Assembly (NCBI RefSeq): GCF_024362405.1
Contig: NZ_CP101454.1
Coordinates: 248,001 to 312,000 of the forward strand
Source of the DNA: Halorarius litoreus
GTDB lineage: Archaea; Halobacteriota; Halobacteria; Halobacteriales; Haloarculaceae
Length of the DNA stretch: 64,000 nt
Reading direction: 5' to 3'
A program made the translations under genes and the position numbers. Each line of letters starts with the position of its first letter. Position 1 is the first letter of the stretch. The notes under the pieces are model-generated. The model saw only the letters and a list, made by a program, of their open reading frames with translations. It ran no database searches and had not been told where the DNA came from. Shown here piece after piece: positions 26,715 to 35,008 of this stretch.

Positions 26715-27791
26715 ATGAGTCAGCCGAGCCCCGATGTCTACGAGCGGGGACGCGGGATGGACGCGCACAACGAGGTGATGCGCGAGATTCGTTCGCGCAA
26801 CGACAAGACGTACGACCCGACGGAGCCGACGCGCGTCTGGTTGGACGAGGACAACACGCCCGACGGCGTGAAGCAGTCGCTCACCATCATCCTCAACACC
26901 GGTGGATGCCGGTGGGCCCGCGCCGGTGGCTGTACGATGTGTGGCTACGTCGCCGAGAGCGTCGAGGGGGGCAGCGTCGGCCACGAGAACCTGCTGACGC
27001 AGGTCCAGCACTGTCTCGACCACGAAGCCGAGAACGCCGACGAGAAGAGCGCGCTCATCAAGATCTACACCTCCGGCTCCTTCCTCGACGAGCGCGAGGT
27101 GCCCGCCGAGACGCGCGACGCCATCGCCGAGACCTTCTCGGACAGAGAGCGGATGGTCGTCGAATCGCTCCCCGACTTCGTCGACCGCGAGAAGCTCCGG
27201 GAGTTCACGAGTCGTGGGCTGGAGACGGACGTGGCAATCGGCCTCGAAACCGCCACGGACCGGGTGCGCCACGACTGCGTCAACAAGTACTTCGACTTCT
27301 CGGACTTCGAGACGGCCTGTGCGGAGGCGATGGCCGCCGATGCAGGGGTCAAAGCCTACCTCCTGATGAAGCCGCCGTTCCTCACCGAGCGGGAGGCCAT
27401 CGCGGACATGAAATCCTCGGTGCGCCGGTGTGCCGCCGTCGACGGCTGTCACACCGTCTCGATGAACCCGACGAACGTCCAGCGGTACACGATGGTCGAG
27501 GAACTGTACCACGACGGCGGCTACCGGCCACCCTGGCTCTGGAGCATCTGCGAGGTGCTCGAATCGACCGCCGACGTCGACGCCATCGTCGTCTCCGACC
27601 CGGTGGGCCACGGCTCGGACCGCGGCCCCCACAACTGCGGCGAGTGTGACGACCACGTCCAGACCGCCATCAAGGACTTCGACCTCCGGCAGGACCCATC
27701 GGTGTTCGAACAGGTCTCCTGCGAGTGTGAGCTGACGTGGGAGACGGTCGTCGACCGCGAGAAGAGCTTCGGCGCGCCGCTGACGCGATAA
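26715..27791 (+). CDS. Radical SAM enzyme RaSEA, archaeosine formation
   Basis: A 358-residue radical SAM protein. The 4Fe-4S ligands are C65, C73 and C76 in GGCRWARAGGCTMCGY, a C-x7-C-x2-C spacing characteristic of the COG1244 family rather than the usual C-x3-C-x2-C. Further features are IYTSGSFLDEREVPAE and a C-terminal cysteine-bearing segment (HNCGECDDH, then CECELTWETVVDRE). This family includes RaSEA, which with ArcS cleaves the lysine-preQ0 adduct in tRNA to give archaeosine. ArcS and TgtA are encoded 17 kb away in this same window, which supports the assignment. GGAGGGGC precedes the ATG as a ribosome site. Confidence 0.85.
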   Translation: MSQPSPDVYERGRGMDAHNEVMREIRSRNDKTYDPTEPTRVWLDEDNTPDGVKQSLTIILNTGGCRWARAGGCTMCGYVAESVEGGSVGHENLLTQVQHCLDHEAENADEKSALIKIYTSGSFLDEREVPAETRDAIAETFSDRERMVVESLPDFVDREKLREFTSRGLETDVAIGLETATDRVRHDCVNKYFDFSDFETACAEAMAADAGVKAYLLMKPPFLTEREAIADMKSSVRRCAAVDGCHTVSMNPTNVQRYTMVEELYHDGGYRPPWLWSICEVLESTADVDAIVVSDPVGHGSDRGPHNCGECDDHVQTAIKDFDLRQDPSVFEQVSCECELTWETVVDREKSFGAPLTR

Positions 27792-27833
27792 CTGGCCCAG
27801 AACGCCTATTTTCGTCGACCGGATACTCCTCGC

Positions 27834-28430
27834 ATGGATCGGTTTCAGAACACGCGACTCCCCGACCTCGACTGGTGGGCTCGGCTCTGGCCGACGCCCG
27901 GCGAGACGCTCCGCCGCCTCGGGGTCGGCCCCGGCGACGCGTTCGTCGAGGTGGGCAGCGGCGACGGCTACTTCGCGCTCCCGGCGGCACGCGTCGTCGA
28001 CCCCGCACCGGTGTACGCGCTCGACGTCGACGAGCGACTGCTGACCGACCTGGAGCGATGGGTGGAGCGACAGGGAATCGAGAACGTCGTGACGGTCCAC
28101 GGCGACGCCCGCGAGCTAGCCGGTACCCTCCCCGAGCGCGTCGACGTCGTCTTCATCGCGAACACGCTACACGGGGTCGAAGACCCCGCGGCGTTCGTCA
28201 AGCAGGCGTACGAGGCGCTTCGACCGGGGGGCCGGTTCGTCGTCATCAACTGGCACGACCGCCCACCAGCCGAGACGACGGTGGAGGGGAAACCGCGGGG
28301 GCCGCCAGCCGACCTCCGCCTCTCGCCGAACGCGACGGTTGACATCGTTCGGGCGGTCGTCCCGTTCCGGCAGGTGCGACAGGTCGACCTCCCACCGCAC
28401 CACTACGGACTCGTCTTCGAGCGCGAGTGA
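27834..28430 (+). CDS. Class I SAM-dependent methyltransferase
   Basis: A 198-residue Rossmann-fold methyltransferase. Motif I reads FVEVGSGDGYFALPAA, the acidic residue ending strand 2 is in VYALDVDERLL, and motif IV/V regions are VVFIANTLHGV and ALRPGGRFVVINWHD. The sequence resembles small UbiE/COQ5-like enzymes of archaea, but the substrate cannot be deduced. It starts 42 bases after the RaSEA gene in the same direction, with an AT-rich stretch (GCCTATTTTCG) between them that could be its own promoter. Cytosolic. Confidence 0.83.
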   Translation: MDRFQNTRLPDLDWWARLWPTPGETLRRLGVGPGDAFVEVGSGDGYFALPAARVVDPAPVYALDVDERLLTDLERWVERQGIENVVTVHGDARELAGTLPERVDVVFIANTLHGVEDPAAFVKQAYEALRPGGRFVVINWHDRPPAETTVEGKPRGPPADLRLSPNATVDIVRAVVPFRQVRQVDLPPHHYGLVFERE

Positions 28431-28461
28431 CCGGAACGGTCAGCAGGCGCGTCGAGAGCGG

Positions 28462-28662
28462 CTACACCCAGTCGTCGAGGTACACCACGTTGTCGGCGTC
28501 GACGTAGGCGAAGAACTCCGACTGGAACCGGAAGGTTCCGTCCCGTCGGACGAAGACGTAGAGGTCGTCGCCGTGGTGGAACCGCGGGTAGTAGACGTCG
28601 TCCGGCTCGATACCGATGCGACTCGAAGCCATCTCGGTGTCGACAACGCGTCCCAGCGGCAT
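28462..28662 (-). CDS. Small conserved protein, unknown function
   Basis: A 66-residue protein from ATG 28662 (MPLGRVVDTEMASSRIGIEP), or 56 residues if ATG 28632 is used. It is rich in aromatic and acidic residues: DDVYYPRFHHGDDLYVFVRRD, then FRFQSEFFAYVDADNVVYLDDWV, read in short blocks. The composition suggests a compact beta-barrel-like domain. In the present sequence the frame is also continuous with the frameshifted lipoprotein gene upstream, but the coding character starts only here. Function not recognised. Confidence 0.55.
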   Translation of the reverse strand: MPLGRVVDTEMASSRIGIEPDDVYYPRFHHGDDLYVFVRRDGTFRFQSEFFAYVDADNVVYLDDWV

Positions 28663-28759
28663 TGGTACCGACTTGCTACCGAAACGCAGCAGGTGGATAC
28701 GAACGAGATGTCGACCCCTACCGGAGCCACTCGACCGGCACGCGGTGGAGACACAGCCG

Positions 28760-29526
28760 TCAGCCACTAGCGGCCGCGGTGAACCACGCCGGCTCCCGGA
28801 CGGTCGTCGAGCCGGCTCCCGGACGGTCGTCGAGCCGACCGCCTCGTACTCGACGGTCTCGACACCCGTGACCACCGTTCCGTCGACCGTGCCCTGGTAC
28901 GTGAGGCGGGCGCGGTCGATGCGGCCCTCCTGCGTGACGACGAGCCGTGCGTCGCCGACGGTGACGTTCTCGACCCGGCGACCGGCGACGACCAGCGTCT
29001 CGCCGTCGACCCCAGTTGCGACCAGTCGGAAGCGGTCACCGTCCGCTTCGACGCGGAAGGTGGCACGGGCGACGAGCGAGCCCAGCCACTCGACGTTGCG
29101 GGGCGTCCCGTGGCGCACCGCGTTCGGACGCTCGCGCGCGCCGTCCGGGTTGCGGACGAGCCCTTGCACGACGACTTCGCTGTCGACGAGGCTGCCGTTC
29201 GCTGTGCCCTGCGGCGCGACGAGCCGCTCGGCCGCGACCCGGTTCTCCTCGGTCACCGACACCAGGACGGCGCCGTCGACGCCCCGGAGCGTCCGGGTCT
29301 CGACGACGGTGTACGACACCCCGGACAGCGCCGCGACGTGCGCTTCGAGCAGACCGAACACCGCCACCGAGTCGGGACGCACGCCGGGCGGATACGCCGC
29401 CTCGGGCGTTGGGGCGGGCGCGGCCGTCAGCGTCGGCGTCGCCTCCGCCGCCTCCGGCGGCGCGAGCAGGGAACTACAGCCGCTCGTGACCAACAGCACC
29501 GCGACCGCCAGGACCGCCGGGCGCAT
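28760..29526 (-). pseudogene. Lipoprotein gene with frameshift near its 3' end
   Basis: The gene encodes a haloarchaeal lipoprotein: signal MRPAVLAVAVLLVTSGC with lipobox VTSGC, a Thr/Pro-rich linker, then a beta-rich domain (SYTVVETRTLRGVDGAVLVS; FRVEADGDRFRLVATGVDG; RLTYQGTVDGTVVTGVETVEY). A perfect 23-bp tandem duplication at 28791-28836 shifts the frame after VGSTTVREPA. With one copy removed, the protein would end PAWFTAAASG and stop at TGA 28762-28760, for 247 residues. As it stands, translation runs through that stop in an Arg/Ser-rich frame and into the next small gene. The lesion touches only the last dozen residues, so partial function is possible. An assembly error cannot be excluded. 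Confidence 0.75.
28791..28836. repeat. Perfect 23-bp tandem duplication
   Basis: Two identical adjacent copies of a 23-bp unit lie at 28791-28813 and 28814-28836, each starting GGCTCCCGGA and ending CGTCGAGCC. Since 23 is not a multiple of three, the second copy changes the reading frame of the lipoprotein gene on the minus strand. Removing either copy restores a clean ending and stop codon, so the duplication is the derived state. Confidence 0.95.
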
Positions 29527-29588
29527 CAGCCGCAGTTCGACAGCCGGGGATAAAACCGCTCGGCGGCTGGGCGCTGCCGCCGAGCGAG

Positions 29589-30140
29589 CTACTCGCCGTG
29601 TCGGAGCGCGTACTGCATGATAGCGATAGCCGAGCGGCCGTCACGGAGGTCGCCGGCGAGACACGCCTCGCGGAGGTCAGAAACGGACGCCTCGCGGACG
29701 CGGATGGACTCGTTGAAATCGAGCGTTTGTTCGGCCGTCGGCTCACAGCCACGGGCGACGAAGTAGTGGAACGTGGTCGAAAAGAGGCCGTTCGCGGGCT
29801 CGTAGCTGCAGAGGAACTCGACGCCGTCAGCCTCGTAGCCCGTCTCCTCGGTGAGCTCCCGGCGGGCAGCCGCCGCGAGGTCGTCGTCGTCCGGTTCGAG
29901 CCCACCCGCGGGGAGCCCGCGGTTGACGCGCTTGACGGCCTGTCGCCACTCCTCGATGACGACCACGTCGCCCTCGGGCGTGAACGGGAGGACGACGACC
30001 GAGTCCGGTTCGGTGACGGAGTGGAACTCCGTCTCGGTGCCGTCGGGGAGCCGGACGTCGTCGCGCTGGACGTCGAACCCCGGACAGGAGTAGTCGATCG
30101 CGGAGTCGAGGGTGGTCCACTCGAGGGGGTCGTCGGGCAT
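29589..30140 (-). CDS. Nudix hydrolase, ADP-ribose pyrophosphatase-like
   Basis: A 183-residue Nudix protein. The Nudix box lies around residues 75-98 and ends AARRELTEETGYEAD, giving the REL-TEE-TG core. The first Glu of the canonical box falls in a DDDD run here, so an Asp replaces it. LPAGGLEP before the box and the arrangement of VIEEWRQAVKR resemble the ADP-ribose pyrophosphatase branch, which hydrolyses ADP-ribose or similar nucleotide sugars using Mg. ATG 30140 gives a normal length. Single cytosolic gene; substrate not certain. Confidence 0.85.
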   Translation of the reverse strand: MPDDPLEWTTLDSAIDYSCPGFDVQRDDVRLPDGTETEFHSVTEPDSVVVLPFTPEGDVVVIEEWRQAVKRVNRGLPAGGLEPDDDDLAAAARRELTEETGYEADGVEFLCSYEPANGLFSTTFHYFVARGCEPTAEQTLDFNESIRVREASVSDLREACLAGDLRDGRSAIAIMQYALRHGE

Positions 30141-30170
30141 ACTGGCCGTGAGCGTCCAACGGGCAAAAAG

Positions 30171-30821
30171 TCAGGCGACTCCGCTCTCCTCGCGCAGCTC
30201 GTTCATCCCCGCTTCGGTGTCGGCAATGCCCGTCGTGACGATGAGCCGAAGCCCCCGGCGGACGCTCAGGTCGGTCGCGTGGACGCGGGATTCGGGGACG
30301 AGAATCAGGTTGCCCGCGGTCGGGTTCGGACTGTTCGGCACGAACACGTTGTACGTCCGGTCGCCGGTCACCGACTCGGCTTCGGGCGGAGAGTCGCCGG
30401 TGACGAACCCGAGCGAGTAGACGCCGACCCGCGGGTACTCGACGAGGACGACCTCCTCGTACCGCGTCGCGCGGTTGCTGAGCGCCTCACCGACCTGGCG
30501 TACCGACGAGTAGACGGTCGAGACGAGCGGGACGAACTCGAACAGGCGGTCGAAGCCCCCGAACAGCTGCTGGCCGACGCTTCGCTGGGCGATGAAGCCG
30601 AGCAACACGATCGCGCCGGCCAGCAGGAACGCCGCGAGCGCCTGGGCCAGCAGGTCGATGTTCGCCGTGTACTTCGCGAGTCCTGCCAACCGGACCAGCG
30701 GTCGCAGCAGGTTCGAGATGTATCCGAGCGCGAGTCGCCCGACGAACAGCGTCACGGCGAGTGGTGCGACGAGTAACAGCCCTGCGACGAAACTCCGGCG
30801 CAGTTCCGCTTTCAACCCCAT
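30171..30821 (-). CDS. DUF502 family membrane protein
   Basis: A 216-residue protein of the DUF502 family. Two hydrophobic segments occupy residues 9-35 (SFVAGLLLVAPLAVTLFVGRL) and about 60-82 (AALAAFLLAGAIVLLGFIA). A conserved soluble part follows: PLVSTVYSSVRQVGEAL, VVLVEYPRVGVYSLGFVTG, then NVFVPNSPNPTAGNLILVPES. Family members occur widely in bacteria and archaea, and no biochemical function is established. The ATG at 30821 lies in a divergent gap of 69 bases with the PHP-type gene. Inner membrane with the C-terminal domain on one face. Confidence 0.85.
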   Translation of the reverse strand: MGLKAELRRSFVAGLLLVAPLAVTLFVGRLALGYISNLLRPLVRLAGLAKYTANIDLLAQALAAFLLAGAIVLLGFIAQRSVGQQLFGGFDRLFEFVPLVSTVYSSVRQVGEALSNRATRYEEVVLVEYPRVGVYSLGFVTGDSPPEAESVTGDRTYNVFVPNSPNPTAGNLILVPESRVHATDLSVRRGLRLIVTTGIADTEAGMNELREESGVA

Positions 30822-30890
30822 ATCCGGTGAGTGGCCGGAGCCCTCAAAAGCCTGCGGGGGGTTTTTGCCTGCGACCTGCTTACAGCTGGT

Positions 30891-32534
30891 ATGCCAGGCG
30901 TACGCGACACGCTCCGCGTGTTCGCCGACTCTCGGCCCTCGCTGCGCGATTTGTGGGCGTCGCGGACGGGGACGTTCGACCGCACTCACTGCATCCTGCC
31001 GTCGGACGCGGTCACTGGCTCGTCCGTGACGGTCACGGTCCAGACGTGGGACGAGTACGAACGCCGCCACCCCTTCGAGGGAACGCTCGCCGTCGACGCT
31101 ACCGACCCGGATGCGACCCATCCGGACGCCGTCGAGTTCACCGCGGCCGACGGCGGCCTCGTCCGCGGCCCCGTCTCGTTTTCGACACCGGGCGTCCACT
31201 ACCTCACGCTCACACACGAGCCGTCCGGTCGGCGGTGGGTGTCGAACCCCGTCCGCGTCCACGACACCGAGCCCGCCGAGCGGACGTACTGGGGCGACAT
31301 CCACCTCCACTCGCAGGTCTCCGACGGCGCCGGGACGATGGCGAAGGGGTTCCGGTTCGGTCGCGACGTGATGGCGCTCGACGTCTGTGCGTACACCGAC
31401 CACGACACGATGGGCTTCTTCATCCCGCCGCAGTGGCAGCGGCGGCGGATGCACCGCCGCTACTTCGACGAGATGAAGGCCGTGACCGAGCAGTTCCACG
31501 AGCCCGACGAGTTCGTCACGCTGTTCGCCTACGAGTGGACGAAACAGCCGAACATGGGGGGCCACGTGAACGTCTACTTCGACGGCGTCGAGGACGCCGA
31601 ACTGTTCGACTCGCTCGCGAGGGAGACGCACACCTACGAACAGCTCTGGCAGCGACTCCGCGCGTGGCGCGAAGAGCGGGGTCGCGACGTGCTCACCATC
31701 CCGCACCACCCCGCCGAGGAGATGTACCCGTTCGACTTCTCGAACGTCGACTACGACGACGAGCTCGCGCCGCTCGTGGAGGTGTACTCGCAGTGGGGCT
31801 CCAGCGAACGGCCAGAGCGCGAAGGGAACCGTCGGCCGCTGGCGATGGGCCAGGGAGAGGTCGAGACACCAGGCCACTACGCGCAGGACGCGCTCGAACT
31901 CGGCTACCGGGTCGGGTTGATGGCGGGCGCGGACTACCATGGCCCGTTCCCCGGGCACTCACCCATCCACGCGCCGCCGCATCTACCGTCGTGGCGCGAC
32001 TGGCGCGAGGACGGCCTCGGCTGGGGGCACATCTGGCGACTGTGGAACGAACGCTCGTACCCAGGGGGGCTGACGGCGTTCCGCGCCCCCGAACTCACCC
32101 GCGAGGCCGTCTTCGACGCGCTCCGCTCGCGGACCGTCTACGGGACGACCCAGCCCGACCGCATCCTCGTGGAGTTCGCCGTCGACGGCGTGCGGGTGGG
32201 CGAGCAGGACAGCGAGGTTCGACTCACCGCACCCGACGCCGAGCGCGAGATTTCCGTCGACGTACACGGCACCGCCCCGCTCTCGCAGGTGACGGTGGTG
32301 AAGAACAACGAGCCGTGGCACGTCGTCGAGGGGACGGACGACCCCGACGCACCGCTCGACACGTACACCTGTTCGACGCAGGTCACCGACGACGCACCCG
32401 TCGAGGGGATGGCGTGGGACGACGAGCGGGGCACCGACGCGGACGTCTACTATCTCCGGGTCGAGCAGGTCGGCCGGGGTGAGCACGTGGGCGGGGCGGC
32501 GTGGGCTGGGCCGCTGTGGGTGGTGGCGACCTGA
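30891..32534 (+). CDS. DUF3604 protein with PHP-type metallohydrolase domain
   Basis: A 547-residue protein. After an N-terminal beta-rich region (about 1-130), a PHP-like active site appears: YWGDIHLHSQVSDGAG (HxH), DVCAYTDHDTMGF (Asp/His), then IPHHPAEEMYP and GADYHGPFPGH. These are the metal ligands expected for a PHP-superfamily phosphoesterase. DUF3604 proteins have this catalytic core but no settled substrate. The C-terminal 120 residues form a beta domain (VTVVKNNEPWHVV) typical of the family. I chose ATG 30891, after a TTTTTGCC-containing leader. No signal peptide, so probably cytosolic. Confidence 0.82.
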   Translation: MPGVRDTLRVFADSRPSLRDLWASRTGTFDRTHCILPSDAVTGSSVTVTVQTWDEYERRHPFEGTLAVDATDPDATHPDAVEFTAADGGLVRGPVSFSTPGVHYLTLTHEPSGRRWVSNPVRVHDTEPAERTYWGDIHLHSQVSDGAGTMAKGFRFGRDVMALDVCAYTDHDTMGFFIPPQWQRRRMHRRYFDEMKAVTEQFHEPDEFVTLFAYEWTKQPNMGGHVNVYFDGVEDAELFDSLARETHTYEQLWQRLRAWREERGRDVLTIPHHPAEEMYPFDFSNVDYDDELAPLVEVYSQWGSSERPEREGNRRPLAMGQGEVETPGHYAQDALELGYRVGLMAGADYHGPFPGHSPIHAPPHLPSWRDWREDGLGWGHIWRLWNERSYPGGLTAFRAPELTREAVFDALRSRTVYGTTQPDRILVEFAVDGVRVGEQDSEVRLTAPDAEREISVDVHGTAPLSQVTVVKNNEPWHVVEGTDDPDAPLDTYTCSTQVTDDAPVEGMAWDDERGTDADVYYLRVEQVGRGEHVGGAAWAGPLWVVAT

Positions 32535-32539
32535 CCCGG

Positions 32540-33262
32540 CTACAGCGTGATCTCCCGCAAGTCGAGTTCGAGGTCGCGGACGTGGTCGTTGTACGCCTCG
32601 ACGAACCCCTCGAACCGCGGGACGTACTCGCGGAGGTCCACCGCGGAGGGCGGTTCGTACTGCGAGAGGACGTAGACGCCGCCGGAGCCCCCCGCGCGGA
32701 GGTACGACGCCGACGACGCCTCCCACTTCAGCTCCCAGCGCGTGCCGTCGACGCGCGCCGCAAAGGTACCGTAGTCGGTCCCCTCGTAGCGGTGGAGTTC
32801 GCCGGCCATCGTGTCACAGACCTCCCGGATTCGTGCGACGATGCGGTCGCGCTCGGCGACCACCGTGTCCGTGGATTCGAGCGCCGGGAACTCGGTGGCG
32901 ACGTCGTCGAGGACGCCGTCGAGCGACGCGACGTGGTCGTTGAACGCGGCGACGAACGCGTCGTAGTCGGTGAGGGCGGTCGCGAGCGCCTCGGGGTCGG
33001 GCGGCTGTTTGGTCGAGACCACGTACGTCTCCGAGCCGGATTTCGGCTTGAACCGGAGGTACTGGAGGTCGCCGCCCTCGTACTTCACCGTCCACACCCC
33101 ACCGGCGGTCTTGAACTCGCGCTGGCCGTAGTCGCCGCCCTGCAGTTTCGCCAGCCCGTAGGCTATACGGCCGGCGTGGTCGCGCACCGCCGCCACCACC
33201 TCGTCACGCTGTTCGGTCACCGCGTCGACGTCCGCGATATCGACGTCCAGTCCGTCGGTCAT
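32540..33262 (-). CDS. Protein made of two tandem copies of one domain, unknown function
   Basis: A 240-residue protein in which two halves of about 115 residues align by eye. Half 1 has AGRIAYGLAKLQGGDYGQ, GVWTVKYEGGDLQYLRF, TYVVSTKQPPDPEAL and FVAAFNDHVASLD. Half 2 has CDTMAGELHRYEGTDYGT, TRWELKWEASSASYLR, VYVLSQYEPPSAVDL and FVEAYNDHVRDLE. The order and spacing match, so this is an internal gene duplication. Each half looks like helix, DYG turn, beta-hairpins, then a helix, a compact alpha/beta domain that may pair within one chain. No known family recognised. Probably cytosolic. Confidence 0.75.
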   Translation of the reverse strand: MTDGLDVDIADVDAVTEQRDEVVAAVRDHAGRIAYGLAKLQGGDYGQREFKTAGGVWTVKYEGGDLQYLRFKPKSGSETYVVSTKQPPDPEALATALTDYDAFVAAFNDHVASLDGVLDDVATEFPALESTDTVVAERDRIVARIREVCDTMAGELHRYEGTDYGTFAARVDGTRWELKWEASSASYLRAGGSGGVYVLSQYEPPSAVDLREYVPRFEGFVEAYNDHVRDLELDLREITL

Positions 33263-33416
33263 GCGCGCCCCTCAGTCATCGGCGGACGGAGGGGCCGGGC
33301 GGTGATAACGCCACCGGGAACCGGTACTGCCCGCATGGGCCGCCCCCACCGAGAACCCCGTTCCACCGGCTATACCCCGCACCAGACCCAAGGTCGTCGC
33401 GTCGCTGTCTCGGCGT

Positions 33417-34268
33417 ATGATCGAGCAGTACCTCGAACGGCTGTTCACGTGGGAGAGCCTCGTGAACACCGAGCGAGGCGTGGAGTTCGAGCTGAAGAAC
33501 CGCCTCGACGACGCCCGGCTCACGGGGTTCGACGGCGTCGCCATCGACGGCGAACCCGTCCCCCTCGACGACGTGACCATCCACCGCGAGGACGGCACCG
33601 CCCTCGCGCCCGCGGACATCAGCGAGGACGCCCCACTCCAGTTCGACCTCGCCGAGACCGTGCAGGTCGTCTGTGCCCGCCCACGACTCCGACGCGGTAG
33701 CCACGAACTCACCGTCGAACTCAGCATCGAGGGGTTCGGTGGGCTCTCCTTCACGACCGACGACGAGGTGGTCGACGCCGACCTCGTCGACGCCGACCCC
33801 GCAGACCACACCGTCGCGGAACTTCGCGACCTCGTTCGCGACGTTCGCGACCCGCTGACGCTCGACCGCCTGCTCGACCGAGAGCAGACGGGGAAGGCGA
33901 GGAAATCCGCCATCGAAGCCATCGAGCGCCGACGCGACGCGCTCGACCCGGTCGAGTCATCGGACGACGATGCCGAGCCGTCACACGAACCGAGTGAACT
34001 CGCCGAGCGCACCCAGGAACTACTGTCGCTCGTCGTCGAGACGCCACAGCAGGTGCAGGTCTACACCGCCGGGTGGGTCGGCGGACCCGGGACGACCGCC
34101 GACATCGCGGACCGGACGCTGTTCTCCGAGGCGCGGGTCCAGATGCTCCTTGGGGAGCTGGAACTCCAAGACCTCGTCGAGCGCGACGGCGACCGCTATG
34201 AGATGGTCCACCCGGTCGTGGCGCTCCAGCGACAGCCGCGGAACCTCTGGTCGCTCCTCCGCCCGTAA
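33417..34268 (+). CDS. Haloarchaeal protein with C-terminal winged-helix-like domain
   Basis: A 283-residue soluble protein. Residues 1-125 are beta-rich (GVEFELKNRLDDARLTGFDG; HELTVELSIEGFGGLSFTTDD). An acidic helical linker follows (LRDLVRDVRDPLTLDRLLDRE; an Asp/Glu-rich stretch near 180). The C-terminal 80 residues look like a winged helix: GTTADIADRTLFSEARVQMLLGELELQDLVERDGDRY in short blocks, with a wing ending MVHPVV. It might therefore be a transcription factor or a regulatory adaptor, but I do not recognise the family. It starts with ATG 33417. Confidence 0.65.
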   Translation: MIEQYLERLFTWESLVNTERGVEFELKNRLDDARLTGFDGVAIDGEPVPLDDVTIHREDGTALAPADISEDAPLQFDLAETVQVVCARPRLRRGSHELTVELSIEGFGGLSFTTDDEVVDADLVDADPADHTVAELRDLVRDVRDPLTLDRLLDREQTGKARKSAIEAIERRRDALDPVESSDDDAEPSHEPSELAERTQELLSLVVETPQQVQVYTAGWVGGPGTTADIADRTLFSEARVQMLLGELELQDLVERDGDRYEMVHPVVALQRQPRNLWSLLRP

Positions 34269-34355
34269 CCCGATAGCGACGTGAGCACTATGGGAGCAGT
34301 ACCCCGCAATCACGGTTAACCCTCCCGGAAATCATAACGGACGATGGTGATAAAT

Positions 34356-34652
34356 ATGGCTACAATCATCGTCAAACACAGCGTAGAGGACTTCGACGCC
34401 TGGAAACCGTACTACGACGACCACGAGGACACCCGACGCGAGTACGGCCTGCAGGAGGCCCGCCTCTTCCGACTGGCGGACGACCCGAACGAGATCGTCA
34501 TGGTGGCGGAGTGGGACACCGCGGAGAACGCCCAGAAGTTCGTGGAGGAGTCCGACCTCAAGGACGTGATGGCGGAGGCCGGGGTCGTCGGCGAACCCGA
34601 GATCATGTTCCTCGACGAGATCGAGGCGGCCCGCGGGACGCCCGCGGCGTAA
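34356..34652 (+). CDS. Antibiotic biosynthesis monooxygenase (ABM) domain protein
   Basis: A 98-residue ferredoxin-like protein, MATIIVKHSVEDFDAWKPYY, then LFRLADDPNEIVMVAEWDTAE and FVEESDLKDVMAEAGVVGEPEI. The pattern of a strand, a helix containing FDAWK, a strand with VMVAEWD and a final helix is that of the ABM/dimeric alpha-beta barrel superfamily. Members include small quinol or heme monooxygenases and many of unknown role. I prefer ATG 34356 to the in-frame ATG 34344, since homologous proteins normally begin right at the first strand. A T-run terminator follows. Confidence 0.75.
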   Translation: MATIIVKHSVEDFDAWKPYYDDHEDTRREYGLQEARLFRLADDPNEIVMVAEWDTAENAQKFVEESDLKDVMAEAGVVGEPEIMFLDEIEAARGTPAA

Positions 34653-34674
34653 AAGAGCGGCTTCGGAGTTTTTT
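34651..34674 (+). terminator. T-rich terminator after the ABM gene
   Basis: Directly after the stop codon, AAAAGAGCGGCTTCGGAG leads into a run of six T (34669-34674). Oligo-T runs on the coding strand are the usual archaeal transcription stop. It separates the ABM gene from the tRNA-like repeat and tRNA-Pro beyond. Confidence 0.55.
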
Positions 34675-34691
34675 GTGGAGGGTTGGCTACC

Positions 34692-34740
34692 CCGGATTTG
34701 AACTACAGTCGGAGCAAGCTCCTCCCTAGTTCAAATCCGG
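34692..34740. repeat. Nested inverted repeat made of tRNA T-arm-like sequence
   Basis: The arms CCGGATTTGAACT (34692-34704) and AGTTCAAATCCGG (34728-34740) are perfect inverted copies, 13 bp each. The 23-base interior contains a second palindrome, GGAGC-AA-GCTCC (34711-34722). Both arms carry GTTCAAATCC, the T-loop consensus of tRNAs, and the left arm read on the minus strand continues GGGGTAGCC, close to the 3' end of the neighbouring tRNA-Pro. No complete cloverleaf can be drawn through it. It could be a scar of tRNA-targeted integration or a tRNA-derived fragment pair. Confidence 0.6.
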
Positions 34741-34818
34741 TGGTCCACTTCGACGCCGCCCGGATACTCGCGGCCTCGCTGTCGCTCGGCACGCTCCGGA
34801 GGTGGCGTCGTCAGAAGT

Positions 34819-34890
34819 GGGCTGACCCGGATTTGAACCGAGGTACCGAGGACCCGATCCTCGAAGGATACCAAGCTACCCCATCAGCCC
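34819..34890 (-). tRNA. tRNA-Pro (anticodon CGG)
   Basis: A complete 72-nt cloverleaf on the minus strand. The acceptor stem GGGCTGA pairs with TCAGCCC. The D-arm is GGGTAGCTTGGTATCCT. The anticodon stem CGAGG/CCTCG encloses the loop ATCGGGT, giving anticodon CGG for proline. The T-arm is CTCGG-TTCAAAT-CCGGG with a short variable loop. No CCA is encoded and no intron is seen. G at position 15 makes it a possible substrate for the archaeosine enzymes in this window. Confidence 0.93.
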
Positions 34891-35008
34891 GCAAATCCAC
34901 CAACACGGTTGCCGGGTTTAACGGTTGCGAATCGGGACACAAAGTGGGGCACAGCGTGTACTGCTCGGACCGTCGTAGCCAGCCAATCGAGGCTGGTACC
35001 GCGGCGGC

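Noticed and set aside
28462-29526. One 354-residue lipoprotein
   Set aside because: The fusion exists only because of the 23-bp duplication; the joining segment is Arg/Ser-rich frame-shifted sequence, and the last 66 residues look like a separate gene.
34692-34740. A second complete tRNA beside tRNA-Pro
   Set aside because: Only T-arm-like arms are present; no acceptor, D or anticodon stem can be formed on either strand.
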